DNA of 64,000 nt from Sabellastarte sp. h YS-2021 (lineage: Eukaryota; Annelida; Polychaeta; Sabellida; Sabellidae), in NCBI GenBank assembly GCA_964017235.1, contig OZ024927.1:56797293-56861292 (forward strand), read 5' to 3'. Numbering within the stretch: position 1 is the first letter of the stretch; every line of letters starts with the position of its first letter. The notes under the pieces are model-generated. The model saw nothing but the letters and a program-made list of their open reading frames with translations, was not told the origin of the DNA and did no database searches. This document shows, piece by piece, positions 55,001 to 61,809 of this stretch. The translations under genes were made by a program, and so were the position numbers.

Positions 55001-57590
55001 CGGCACTCCGTGGATGACCTTGAATTAGGAGCTTCAAGGTCAAATGTGTGCAAGGTTGTAGAGGACATGTATATGTGTCATACATATCACCTATGAAGAG
55101 ATTCAACCTTCTACCTATGAGGAACAGTAGAAAAATGTAGATTATTTTCAAAGAACTGCCCGTGGCGGCCATCTTGTTTTTCAGAATGAGGCTATTTTCC
55201 TTCCCAGAGAAGCTTACCCCCCAATGAAGATATCCTGCAAATTTGGTGAACCTAGCTGCTGTTGTTTTCCTCCTAGAGCGTTAACGCCGAAAATCTCTCT
55301 ACGCGCGGCGGTGGCGGCGGCGTAGCGGACGCTAAACCAAAGTATCCACCGGATGCTTCCAGTGGATACAATTATATCTAGATCCTTTTGGGCTAAACAG
55401 ATATTGAAAATTTGGTGAAAATCTGCACAAGGGTTTAGGCTGTTGAACACCCACAAACTTTAAGACCCAAAATTTGTTGTAACAGTTGTTGCCATATATC
55501 TTCTTGGGGTAAATATATCCTGAAAATTTGTTAACTATCCATGCATCGGTTTAGGCTGTGGAACACCCACAAGGTTTATGCCCCCCCACCACTGCCCAGA
55601 TGTTGCAAGGGACAACTATAAGGCTTATAGGGTTAAAAAACTGCACAAAAAGTAGAACCTTTCCATTTTGAGTAGTCAAAATGTTACAGAAAATATCACT
55701 AAAAATATGGTTATATTTTTACCTCACTGATGTAATGAAACCCTCACAAGTCATGACAGAGGTTTTAATTGATGTTTATAATAGCCGAAATTAAATACTT
55801 CAAATAAATTCTTCTTGGGTTTGTAAACCAATCTGAATCTCATAGTGTGTATCAAACTATCAACACTTTGAGGAAGCTTATATTTACAATATGAAATCCA
55901 ATAGTTTTAATGAGATGAAAAAAAAAAAAATTTTTTGTGACTGTATATTCTCTACACAGATAGAAATTATTAACACAGTTGTTTGTGCTGAGTTATGATA
56001 TGCAAGTACTCGGTATCTTTTTATTTTAAAATGTTGCATTATAACACAAAAACTGAACCCTTATAAGAATTTCGATGTTAGGTTGTGTTCTCAGACAGCC
56101 AACATGTGTACAGCATAACCAGTTCAACAGTGAGTAGCAAAGTACGCTTAAAGTTAATTCTGGGGTTAATATATACAAACACTTCCTGCATAAATAAATA
56201 AAGCATTGACTACAGTAATTGACAAATTATGAAATTTATTTTAATTCCAAGGATCATAGGAAGTGCACTGTCAGTAATGTAGAAAGGACAAAGTTAATCA
56301 CAGGACAGAATTAACAGTTTAAAATGTCAATACAGTAGAACCTCTATTGTAATAGAGGTTTTACTGCTGACGAAATTTAATCAATCATTTGAAACTGCTG
56401 GTTTTTATTCATTTATGATAAGTGTCTGATAAAAAGGCTCATAAATCAAAATCTCAAATAAACAAATATAATATAAATTGAATGTGCCATATTTGTCATT
56501 ATTTAGCATAAATCATACCTCTAGCAATTACATATATTATCTACATGCATAAAATCAGAAGAACAGTGAAACAAAGATTCATTATTGCAAATAAAAAGAT
56601 GCTATGATGCAAAATTACAAGAAAATATAAACAAAGACTTGGTTGAAAAGAAAGCATAAATAAAACAAATTTGGGGAATAAGTCAATGTATAGGTCAAAG
56701 TAATTATACAATGCACAATATGTGTATATAACATTACAAAAAATACCAACTCAATGTTAAAGAGGCACCTATATTGTACTATTAAAACATTTTTAACAAC
56801 TAGGCCAATAATAGGAATTTTTCATCCCGTTCAACAGTTAGGGTCATAACTGAACAGGCAATTGGTATTGGTATTTGTGAGAGTGGAAGCCACACAGAGG
56901 TAAGAGTCTGTGATTAGATTGCAAACTTGCTAACCACAGGGCCATTCAGGCCCTGATGGTGGCAGCATGCTTTGAGATCAGCCCCACTTTCCTGAAGGGA
57001 CAAGTGGGTAAACCTTTTACATGGCCGTTAGTCTCTAGACACCAATACTTTAGTGGTACAATGAATTAGCTGAAGTTCATGAAAGCATACTTTCTCTTAG
57101 CCAATCAGATCCACTAATACATGCAGATGTATCAATTAAATGTTCTGGGACCAAGAATGGTGTAGCAAGAGCAATCATAACTATGTTTTTGGTCATAAAC
57201 TCATGTGGAGACATTGGGGTTTCTGAAGATATACTTATTCTTAGTCAATGACATACATTGATATGTGTATCTTAACCAATCAACAAAGCTGTAAGAAACA
57301 CTCATCTACAGCACCCACCACTAGGCTGTTGTGTACATACCTGGTGTGGAGAGACTGGGAATTGTGAAGATACATTAAAGTATGAGCCAATAAGATTCCC
57401 TGACACATGCAGATTAACTAATTAGAGTTGGTGATGCAAACACTAATGTAGAGGACTCACCACCAGGTTGCTGTGTATGTACAAGGGGAGGGGAAACTGG
57501 GGTTCGTGGGGACATACTGTCAGTAGATGAGGTCTCAGGCACAGAGTTACTGTGAGCAGGGGGTGCCTGGCGAGATTGAACATCCTTTTG
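42869..57590 (-). CDS. CD2AP/CIN85-like adaptor, C-terminal part (3 exons)
   Basis: Minus-strand join: 57590-57461, 45084-44948, 43012-42869. GT-AG introns and phases match (exon 1 ends after one base, exon 2 adds two). The product is a Gln/Ser/Pro-rich segment with SPRTPVSPPLVHT, then a coiled coil (AEIAELRKQLEELRED, then VQFNQLKSQLDTLKK) ending DVMVEVDEEKKERIGLKVEV and VERVKKLV. A proline-rich region followed by a short C-terminal coiled coil with a DEEKKxR..L..E..xxKK pattern is characteristic of the SH3-domain adaptors CD2AP and CIN85 (SH3KBP1), which link receptors, CBL and capping protein. The SH3 domains would lie outside this window. Another coiled-coil protein cannot be excluded. Confidence 0.65.
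43013..44395 (-). other. Intron between the last two exons
   Basis: Part of the 1.9 kb intron 43013-44947. It contains a B-box-like GGGTTCAAACC near 43479-43489 that may be a SINE remnant. No other exon seen. Confidence 0.5.
44396..44822 (+). mobile_element. Repeat element with GGAGAGCGCAGACCTCTGCC head and AACATAACATCCTGGTGG end
   Basis: Begins near AACAAGAGCACTCGGAGAGC and ends AAAAACATAACATCCTGGTG with GAGGTAA. Inside are two diverged copies of a GTGATCCAGATCACTCC..TGAAAATTTCATCAAAATTC block. The end sequence recurs inverted at 16737-16763. Non-coding; probably a non-autonomous element. Confidence 0.6.
44948..45084 (-). CDS. Adaptor exon: start of coiled coil
   Basis: Acceptor TTCCCATTAAAG, donor CTAAAG|GTCAGT. 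137 bases; enters with two bases that complete an Asp codon. Encodes DISKKTASTVGSAEIAELRK, QLEELREDSVPKKQYDELKV and QFNQLK, with leucine heptads. Confidence 0.82.
45085..46301 (-). other. Large intron, part before DIRS-B
   Basis: Intron 45085-57460 (12.4 kb). This part holds a pogo-like end remnant (GGTGGAACCTCTATTCTCTG, 45124) and diverged R3-type blocks with TTGACCTTGAAGCAGGGGTC-AAAGGTCAA at about 45785-46060. Confidence 0.55.
46302..46513 (+). repeat. DIRS-B left inverted terminal repeat with outer extension
   Basis: 46342-46511 matches 52511-52680 in inverted orientation without a difference. The extra AT-rich 36 bases outside (46302-46337) have their complement in the internal region, so they belong to the element. 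The ITR contains GC-rich palindromes such as CCGGTCGGCGCAGACCGG. Confidence 0.93.
46571..46668. repeat. DIRS-B internal complementary region
   Basis: The left part to about 46626 (GGTATTAACTTATAAAAATT..) is the reverse complement of the left terminus 46302-46365. From about 46628 (TTTTATTGCGTTAATACATC..) it is the reverse complement of the right terminus ending near 52700. This juxtaposes the two element ends. Confidence 0.92.
46845..46968. other. Poly-C (19) and poly-T (18) runs in DIRS-B 3' region
   Basis: C-run at 46845-46863 and T-run at 46951-46968, between the internal complementary region and the recombinase stop. Confidence 0.9.
47038..48100 (-). CDS. DIRS-B tyrosine recombinase domain
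   Basis: C-terminal ~350 residues of a frame open from 50256 (1072 codons). N-terminal core-binding part with YEAKWTVFTKWCDTNQ and QPSTIDGYRSAIADKL. Catalytic part with GSGKRRSEIHAW (Arg 874/875 of the frame), AHDVRAF (His 1007, Arg 1010), CHWKSHNT (His 1032) and QFYLKDV (Tyr 1043): the complete R..HxxR..H/W..Y set of tyrosine recombinases. It would integrate circular element DNA without target duplication. The RT frame ends at 47952, so about 150 bases are truly shared. The start of translation is uncertain; see the overlapping-frame entry. Confidence 0.92.
47952..50462 (-). CDS. DIRS-B reverse transcriptase / RNase H / DLFAT-domain polyprotein
   Basis: 836 codons, uninterrupted. RT: GYPLPF (about 188), LVPKPNNRWRPILDLSKLN (247-266), motif A SIDFQDAYFHIP (first Asp 296), LPFGLSTAPLEFT, catalytic YLDD (360-363) and thumb region to ~470. 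RNase H: FTDAS (Asp 525), YLELKA (Glu 558), ATDNTT (Asp 583), IADKLSR (Asp 634), i.e. the full DEDD set. Residues ~660-745 hold DLFATRFNHKLPQFVSPVPD, AYAFPPTAILGKVVEKLL and APGWPKMPWFWDL, at the position of the methyltransferase-like domain of DIRS elements; catalytic status unknown. The first ~150 residues overlap gag and the Cys-rich region, so the real start may be further in. Confidence 0.93.
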   Translation of the reverse strand: MNRKDRFTLGRKLASTPMSGQKNDQTIKSRIVQLGKMWDTEDKAREARANHLTTPRDQPRASSHINDNQCVFKSQEGLLAGSPVTEQRQYKDTVVKLNVVNHAHTVPGLSQKKEISPGVADCHPFQKSHTVKYVKGASCVTQLSYVQPVTNVRNVVTTYPVGARFQHFWKVWLELGAGPKATHILREGYPLPFRIRPRLTRYPTVVSCYVNLHRDSYLMEALHQLIDKNAVELVQNQKSLGFFNRLFLVPKPNNRWRPILDLSKLNLFLKVEKFNMETPETIRSSLQQGEWVTSIDFQDAYFHIPIQEQSRKYLRFHVQGRTYQFKALPFGLSTAPLEFTVVAKEVKLMATHKGIRIHQYLDDWLVRSKSRKTCLHHTQVLIKMCQDLGWLVNLEKSELEPKQIFDFVGYQFDLRSGRVRPTLDRWQSLQGKIQLLLSLPACPVRQFMSLIGLLTATEKQVHLGRLHMRPIQWHLKNNWRVPEFLEKIIPLPRSLHPHLQWWLEEDNVLQGQPLHPVRHALQIFTDASKEGWDAHLNEFTARGTWSVPESKLHINYLELKAVFLALKEFQDLCVDKMVLVATDNTTVVAYINKEGGMRSGPLCALLWRILTWCSQRQVTLKARHIPGHLNVIADKLSRLGQTIQTEWSLLPEVFQQLCNQWHWPQIDLFATRFNHKLPQFVSPVPDSLAIAVDALTLPWDDLDAYAFPPTAILGKVVEKLLDSPCKRLILIAPGWPKMPWFWDLVTMSSQIPRSLPNLPSLLTQPFNQIPHRNLTNLNLHAWLLEPQKSKNRASLRQWQQELRLLKESQPDQSMRQSGPFLQSGATLIRWTSGHHL
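48101..50256 (-). other. Open frame overlapping RT/RNase H and continuous with the recombinase
   Basis: The 1072-codon frame begins at ATG 50256, overlaps nearly the whole RT/RNase H gene in another frame, and runs into the recombinase. Its composition is Ser/Pro/Arg/Gln-rich, with a Cys-rich stretch near the start (KIKCCEPC, CERCFLCHS, CPTCNKCQKCC). It is in the same frame as gag, separated from it by one TGA (50263-50265). In DIRS-A the equivalent frame is also open. It is either real dual coding or a shadow favoured by codon composition. Confidence 0.5.
50263..51036 (-). CDS. DIRS-B gag, C-terminal part
   Basis: 257 codons. Helical N-terminal half (RRWEKAAREASTMCNQAAAF, NKVQDNMRSQLKAIKLELSK, LTDFVFITVANSTLTRRDAY) and a basic Arg/Lys/Gly-rich tail (SKRGKGKSPYY) suited to nucleic-acid binding. 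Ends with TGA followed by CAATCA. Frame and content continue the 51146-52396 part across a short interrupted stretch. Confidence 0.8.
   Translation of the reverse strand: MVSDPQKASSGKSLSSWNTDSSKVNSTYSRIARAAGIASTPPPSRQISQDNLRRWEKAAREASTMCNQAAAFNRCLNKVQDNMRSQLKAIKLELSKGKSSSKVSGAAEELQFLLDFNSGITQAMAKTFEHLTDFVFITVANSTLTRRDAYLSHLKPGIKPDTLAALRTGPLNMSTLFPEEALKQAEQDIATFESKGQIHTGKKARFHPYERPEKRPDNKKPDRPAWKNVGYRGQSKRGKGKSPYYSSRPAKGQQSYK
51037..51145 (-). pseudogene. Lesions joining the two gag parts
   Basis: A run of eight A's at about 51152-51159 is followed by a shift into the downstream frame. That frame reads sensibly (LNLTLVEGYPSRSSEAGG) until a TGA near 51067. A one-base length change in the A-run plus one nonsense change explains the split. 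The A-run could alternatively be a programmed slippery site, but the additional TGA argues for decay. Confidence 0.6.
51146..52396 (-). CDS. DIRS-B gag, N-terminal part with Cys/His zinc-binding motif
   Basis: 416 codons. Near the N-terminus a Cys/His cluster (CGHIMASF..FCARCREKSKGSDPC, HNDCPAC) looks like a zinc finger, as is common in DIRS gag proteins. The rest is Ser/Lys/Asp-rich low complexity with many SSD/SSTD motifs and an acidic end (DIFVDEGELSDNDPD). A second ATG at residue 15 (MSSPSQKHG) is the likelier start. Confidence 0.82.
   Translation of the reverse strand: MERLYLIFTFYQYIMSSPSQKHGSCGHIMASFDSHSFCARCREKSKGSDPCISHNDCPACNSLTEDQRLQLSTPSYRIRKEKRELKKSSDTPNKDSASSSLIDPSSVTVVGAVDAQGVVKSPGLSSEKKKKKTEPQEKKASAKHHKTAEGKPSKSPPQAHKSAADSRIDELDLKWSERFNRLEALLIAKTLDSQEPTFAPVKITLTHTPPVGVVKSSDPFIRPAEKLPTSDLSSTDHSPQRQATDKSLSSTVKKSSDLHGVSQIGSKGQSTSKLPKDKPNTDHLSDLPGTGSPFLQASSKSSSVPAGKHDSASMDTDSESEFSDRPPVDIFVDEGELSDNDPDATVTDPDQTLSEDQNYRETMRGIRSYMGWTDIPDIDTTTSTSDDNPFAGPRTQPIGKVSVKMPTDEWLCKKNG
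52509..52702 (-). repeat. DIRS-B right inverted terminal repeat and terminus
   Basis: Identical inverted copy of 46342-46511. Outer end GGATGTATTAACGCAATAAA is mirrored in the internal complementary region. Confidence 0.93.
52703..53100. other. Intron spacer with 20-C run
   Basis: C-run 52924-52943. Sequences such as CATGCACAGGTTTAGGCTGT recur at 55420-55560, flanking the R3 array on both sides, so this belongs to the R3 mobile unit. Confidence 0.5.
53101..55610 (+). repeat. R3 array, ~147-bp unit, 13 units, with flanking element ends
   Basis: ACCAATAATAAGCGAGTTAT recurs at about 147-base spacing from 53180 to 54946. Each unit has GACCTTGAAGGAGGGGCC-CAAGGTCAAATCCGACC, AGAAGATTCCCAGCCCATGA and ATCCCAAACCTCTAGG. 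The left end has CAAATTGTATCCACC (53140) and the right end has ATCCACCGG..AGTGGATACAATT (55345-55370), an inverted pair. A GC-rich GGCGGTGGCGGCGGCG block lies at about 55306. Open frames of up to 219 codons through the array are repeat artefacts. Confidence 0.9.
55611..56824 (-). other. Intron, AT-rich; no exon seen
   Basis: Contains one 36-base palindrome built from the pogo-like end (CAGTAGAACCTCTATT, GT, AATAGAGGTTTTACTG at 56333-56366). Otherwise unique AT-rich sequence. Confidence 0.6.
56825..56955 (-). mobile_element. tRNA-derived SINE, family 2, inverted copy
   Basis: Minus strand: TGGCCCTGTGGTTAGCAAGTT at about 56946-56926, CACCTCTGTGTGG-like sequence, then GACCCTAACTGTTGAACGGG. Same order as 16568-16736; the B-box is degenerate. 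Confidence 0.65.
57072..57455 (-). repeat. Degenerate tandem copies of the adaptor exon 57461-57590 and adjacent intron (~143-bp period)
   Basis: Exon-like blocks recur downstream of the exon. On the minus strand, TCACAATTCCCAGTCTCTCC (about 57367-57348) parallels the exon's CGAACCCCAGTTTCCCCTCC. A third block (AGAAACCCCAATGTCTCCAC) lies near 57210-57230. A fourth, more worn one is near 57085. The intervening CCAATCAGATCCACTAATAC / CCAATAAGATTCCCTGACAC spacers are also repeated. The nearest copy retains a CACCAG|GTATGT donor-like site. Confidence 0.65.
57461..57590 (-). CDS. Adaptor exon: Gln/Ser/Pro-rich segment
   Basis: Acceptor TCTACTTTCAG, donor GGTG|GTGAGT. 130 bases; enters in phase 0 and leaves after one base. 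Encodes QKDVQSRQAPPAHSNSVPET and SSTDSMSPRTPVSPPLVHTQ, then QPG. It carries PxxP and PR-type motifs that could bind SH3 domains or other partners. Confidence 0.78.
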
Positions 57591-57934
57591 CTGAAAGTAG
57601 ATAAATATAGAGAAGTATATCCACACAAACAATATGGTGGTACACAAATTTCACAAATAAAACCATTCTGAAACCACTCTAAAAGGCAACAAATAGAAAC
57701 AAACTATGATTAACAGGAATCTTCACAAATCTCACCCCATGCCCTCCCCCAAACATCGGAAAGCGGAGTCATCAATATACAACTGAGTTATGATATTGGA
57801 ATCTATCTAGACCATAAGAATTCTGAATGAAATGAACAACATCAAAAGGTGTGGTTTTTTTGGTAAACAGGCTCCATTAATTGATATCTGGAAAGTTAAA
57901 GTCTAAAATTGAATTTATGGTAATGAACAAAAAT
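57591..57934 (-). other. Intron upstream of the proline-rich exon
   Basis: No exon seen; further upstream exons of this gene are not recognised up to 64000, so they probably lie beyond the window. Confidence 0.5.
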
Positions 57935-58678
57935 AGCATCAGAGATACCTGTGCCCCACAAGCCTAGGAAAATAGCATTGCACACCATGAGACAAAAAAA
58001 TAGCATCAGAGATGCCCGTATCCCACAGCCTAGGGAAATAGTTTTAACACCATGAGATATAGAAGTACTGTATCAGTACAAAGTTCAGAATACTTTCATA
58101 GCACTGTCAGTTATATAAAGGTCCAAACAATGTTTAAATAGAGAAAATAATGTCCAAGATAATGCATGTACTCTTTATCTACATCTGGCATGGCCGAATT
58201 ATGGTTTAGATGTTTTGAATATTACCATGCATACAGAAGTGGTAATACACCTACACTCCCTAACTAATGTCCCTACCATGTATCAACTTCCTACACCTTA
58301 CTGTTTCCGAGATATAGCCCAGACAAGATTTTATAGGTCAAGATCATTACGACAAGGTCAAAGGTCAAATCAAGGTCACACCATGACGTTGCACACCTAC
58401 ACCCCCCCTAACCAATGTCCCTACCAAGTATCAACTTCCTACACCTTACAGTTTCCGAGATATAGCCTGGACAAGATTTTATAGGTCAAGGTGACTACAA
58501 GAAGGTCAAAGGTCAAATCAAGGTCACACCATGACGTTGCACACCTACACCCCCTAACCAATGTCCCTACCAAGTATCAACTTCCTACACCTTACGGTTT
58601 CCGAGATATAGCTCAGACAAGATCTATATAGGTCAAGGTCACTACGGCAAGGTCAAATCAATGTCAGACCAATTCCAA
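57935..58678 (-). repeat. R1 element, first part (inverted), with AGGTCA direct repeats
   Basis: R1 unique block followed by three ~142-bp units (CCTAACCAATGTCCCTACCA, AGTATCAACTTCCTACACCT, TTTCCGAGATATAGCC). Two units contain AGGTCAAAGGTCA (58355-58367 and 58503-58515) followed by AATCAAGGTCACACC. Interrupted at 58678 by the L2-like element and resumed at 61810. Confidence 0.87.
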
Positions 58679-58822
58679 TTCCAATTCAACTTTTATAGCG
58701 CTTAATTTCTGCCAGAGTGACAGACTCTAAGGTGCAACATCATAGGTATAGTCACAAAAATCATCGTCCTTATCCATAGCAATGGTCGACATCACGGAGA
58801 ACGCCATATGAGGTGGAAAATA

Positions 58823-59350
58823 CTAAGGAGGATAAGCTTGGCAGAACAGGTATGCCTTAAGTATTTTTCTGAAGGAAGCAATGGAAGTGGCAGATCGTAC
58901 ATCATCAGGGAGTTCATTCCATATTTTGGGAGCATCATATGCAAAGCTTAAACTAAACTGCTTTGTGGATGTGTAAATAGATGGTTGGTATTGAGGAGGA
59001 ACATGTAGAATTATACCATCAGATTGACTCAACCGGGTATTATAGGCACATTGTCTAACTTTGAGAAATGGGCTGAAATATTTAGGACAGTTAGTGTGTA
59101 GGTATTTGTATACCAACAAGGCAGTCTTGAAGATGGAATGGTACCTTATGGGTAGCCAATGAAGGGCTTTTCTTAGTGGAGTGGTGTGAGAAAGACATGT
59201 GGCTCTAAAGTTCTGGCCAGACTGTTTTGAATGCATTGTAGCTTGCGTAGGCTGGCAACAGATAGACCCCTAAACAAGGAGTTACAGTAGTCAAGCCTGC
59301 TCCCCACAAGTGCGTTTGCAGCCATAAGAGCAGCATCACGAGTCAAGTAC
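58823..59350 (-). pseudogene. L2-like C-terminal domain
   Basis: TPLRKALHWLPIRYHSIFKT, ALLVYKYLHTNCPKYFSPFL and AFSYDAPKIWNELPDDVRSA-type blocks, the familiar C-terminal region of L2/CR1 RT proteins. It is out of frame with the RT part and separated from it by a TGA near 59353. Confidence 0.85.
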
Positions 59351-59352
59351 TG

Positions 59353-60993
59353 TCAAATTTGTCTAAGATCCCTCATCTGGATGAAACAAAGTTTACATAT
59401 ATTTTTAACATGTTTGGTGAAGGAAAAGTCTGAGTCAAACCAGACACCCAAATTCTTGACGACATCAGAAGGTGTCAGTGATTCACCCAATATATTTACT
59501 GGAAAGAATGGGTTTAACTTTTTTTGTTGAGACTTGGAGCCAAATATAATAAAGTCGGTCTTATCAGCATTCAGCTTTAGTTTATTTGCACACAACCACA
59601 GTTTGACATCTTCGAGGCACTTTCCTAGCCGATCGAAGGCAATTTCTGCGTTTTTGTGTGGCAGGTGAATAAACAGCTGGGTATCGTCCGCATAGAGGTG
59701 AAATTTGACATCTGGATGTTTAGAGATTACTTTGCTCAAAGGTGTGGTATACAATGAAAAAAGAATAGGACCAAGAACTGAACCTTGTGGAACTCCAAAC
59801 TTAAGCTTTCTAGCCTCAGAGAGAACAGAGCCAATCTTGATGCACTGGGTACGATCAGAAAGGTATGACTTGAACCAGTAAAGGCATCTACCCCCGACAC
59901 CGAACCATTTTCTTAAGCAATCAAGGAGTTTGTCATGATCAATGGTGTCAAAAGCTGCAGATTGATCAAGCAGCACCACAGCTGTGGCCTCACCTCGGGC
60001 TAGAGATAGGTGAATCTGATTCTTTATAGACAAAAGAGCTGTTTCAGTTGAATGGCCACGTCTATAGGCAGATTCATTCTCATTTTCCAACCCATGGAGA
60101 GAGACATGTCTACTTAGTTGTGAGGCAACTACAAGTTCCGCGAGTTTAGAGATAAAGCTCAGCCCAGACACAGGACGATAGTTTTTAAGATCATCTTTTG
60201 ATAAAGAAGATTTCTTTATCAGTGGAGTGACAACAGCACTTTTGAAGCCATCTGGGACAGCACCTTCTGACAAAGAACAATTCACAAGTTTTGTGATGGA
60301 AGGAAGGATTATATCAAGGCAATCCTTAACTAGGAAAGTAGGCCAAGGATCCAGGAGACAGGATTTTGTAGGTGAGTTTTTGATTACCTTTGCCATATCA
60401 TCAGGAGAGGCAACATCAAATTTCACAAGTCCAGGCGGATTTACAGGAGATGGCAAGGAAAAGGATGAAGAACCGGAAAAAGACTCTCGGATTTTAGCGA
60501 TCTTGTTAGTGAAAAAAGCGGCAAACTGATCAGCCAATTGTTTTTGTGAACTATTTGATGGAAGAACCTTGTCAGGGATACGGTGTAAGGCAGAACGCAG
60601 AACTTGCCACAGTTTTTTAGGGTAATCACCGTTTTCTTTGACAAGAGCTCTAAAATATGTGGCTTTGTCTTTATTAGCTAGTGAATTACACCTGGCAATT
60701 TGTTTGCGCAGCCTAGCACGGTTAAGGGGAGTTTTCTTTTTGCGCCAGATGCATTCAAACTGTCGTCGGATGGATTTAGCATTTTTGTAGGTATCTGATA
60801 GCCACTTTGCAGGCTCCTTGGCAAGACAGCGAGTAACCTTTGGAGCATGTTTGTCCAGAAGGTTGGAAAGATCGTTAGTGTATTGATCATACAGTTTTTT
60901 CGCAGTGTCACCTGGACAAGCAACAAAGGAACAATTGCCCAAGTCATTGCGTAGAGTGTCCATGTTTATTTTATGATATCTCCTGTAAGTCAC
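59353..60993 (-). CDS. L2-like reverse transcriptase
   Basis: 546 open codons. LKNYRPVSGLSFISKLAELV, AYRRGHSTETALLSIKNQIH, AVVLLDQSAAFDTIDHDKLL (motif A), KFGVPQGSVLGPILFSLYTT, HLYADDTQLFIHL (catalytic YADD) and NADKTDFIIFGSKSQQ. These are diagnostic for the CR1/L2/Rex1 group. Terminated by a TGA before the C-terminal domain, so the protein is truncated unless the C-terminal part is dispensable. Confidence 0.9.
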   Translation of the reverse strand: MTYRRYHKINMDTLRNDLGNCSFVACPGDTAKKLYDQYTNDLSNLLDKHAPKVTRCLAKEPAKWLSDTYKNAKSIRRQFECIWRKKKTPLNRARLRKQIARCNSLANKDKATYFRALVKENGDYPKKLWQVLRSALHRIPDKVLPSNSSQKQLADQFAAFFTNKIAKIRESFSGSSSFSLPSPVNPPGLVKFDVASPDDMAKVIKNSPTKSCLLDPWPTFLVKDCLDIILPSITKLVNCSLSEGAVPDGFKSAVVTPLIKKSSLSKDDLKNYRPVSGLSFISKLAELVVASQLSRHVSLHGLENENESAYRRGHSTETALLSIKNQIHLSLARGEATAVVLLDQSAAFDTIDHDKLLDCLRKWFGVGGRCLYWFKSYLSDRTQCIKIGSVLSEARKLKFGVPQGSVLGPILFSLYTTPLSKVISKHPDVKFHLYADDTQLFIHLPHKNAEIAFDRLGKCLEDVKLWLCANKLKLNADKTDFIIFGSKSQQKKLNPFFPVNILGESLTPSDVVKNLGVWFDSDFSFTKHVKNICKLCFIQMRDLRQI

Positions 60994-61035
60994 TCTGTTA
61001 GCTTGTGAATTAGCAATTGTTGGAGTTTTAATTTG

Positions 61036-61500
61036 TCATTTGATCATTGCATGGTCGGAGATGTAGTCACTGACAACCACATTTGAAACCAGAGAACTAT
61101 CAGAAGTAAGGATGAGATCTAGGGTATGGCCATGAAGATGGGTAGCAGAATGAACATGTTGGGTAATATTGCAGGAGTCAAGAATATTAAGGAAATTAAG
61201 ACTATCCCTTGATGTTGTGTCAATATGAATATTAAAGTCGCCACAAATGATGAAGGAGGAATTCGTAGATGAGAGGAACTCAACCAGCATATAAAACTCA
61301 TCATAAAAAGGATTGGAACATGAACCTGGAGGACGATAAACACATGCAACCAGAGTAGAATGAGCATTCGATCCAATACTGACTACCAGACATTCAAAGT
61401 AGGTGAAAGTGGGATGATCCACAATTCTATGAGGCAGGCTGCTATTTATGAAAAAGCCAACTCCGCCACCCGAGCCATGTGCACGAGGCCTTTGACACAA
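61036..61500 (-). pseudogene. L2-like APE endonuclease fragment
   Basis: GSGGGVGFFINSSLPHRIVD, TLVACVYRPPGSC, FIICGDFNIHIDT, TLDLILTSD and VSDYISDHAMIK match the second half of APE-type LINE endonucleases, including GDFNIH and the SDH end. A TGA at 61033-61035 separates it from RT in the same frame; the frame also shifts at about 61501 relative to the leader. Confidence 0.85.
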
Positions 61501-61501
61501 T

Positions 61502-61809
61502 TTATAAGATGGTGGTGTGATGGGATTGAAGCAGACAATCGGTATCTGTTGGGCGAATATGAGTTTTGACCAGTGATAATATGTCCAGTGAGTGATTGAA
61601 CACAGCGTCAGAAATCATTGGAGCCTTGTTTCTTACAGACCGACAGTTAGCAACCCCCACCACAATAGGTCCCGGATTAAGGGATATATCCCCACATAAA
61701 AGCAAGAGAACACAGAGGGATCGTGACTTGACTGATGAGGGAAAGCATCTTGCATTTGTATCAAAACTAGCCAGTTTGAAAGATCGAGGTAGTACAGAGC
61801 CCACAAAAC
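61502..61809 (-). pseudogene. L2-like N-terminal leader and start of endonuclease
   Basis: A hydrophobic segment CVLLLLCGDISLNPGP (motif at 61667-61693) precedes VGVANCRSVRNKAPMISDAV, the normal start of an APE endonuclease. The first few codons upstream of 61809 derive from the flanking R1 repeat, so the true 5' end of the element is at or near this point. Confidence 0.75.
61667..61693 (-). other. 2A-like ribosome-skipping motif
   Basis: Codes for GDISLNPGP directly after a leucine-rich stretch. The canonical 2A end is D(V/I)ExNPGP; here Ser replaces Glu. 2A-like sequences at the N-terminus are known from APE-type LINEs of the CR1/L2 groups in invertebrates. Confidence 0.65.

Larger units (their letters stand above)
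58679..61809 (-). mobile_element. L2/CR1-like LINE inserted in R1, with 7-bp target duplication
   Basis: The R1 sequence ..TCAGACCATGACG is split. CAGACCA occurs at the left junction (about 58673-58679) and again at the right (about 61810-61816), a 7-base target duplication. On the minus strand: N-terminal leader with 2A-like motif, endonuclease, RT, C-terminal domain, short 3' UTR with AAATTAAGCGCTATAAAAGT, and a microsatellite tail of three GAATTG/GGAATT units. L2/CR1-type tails of short repeats instead of poly(A) fit. At 3.1 kb it is close to full length, but coding frames are broken. Confidence 0.88.
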
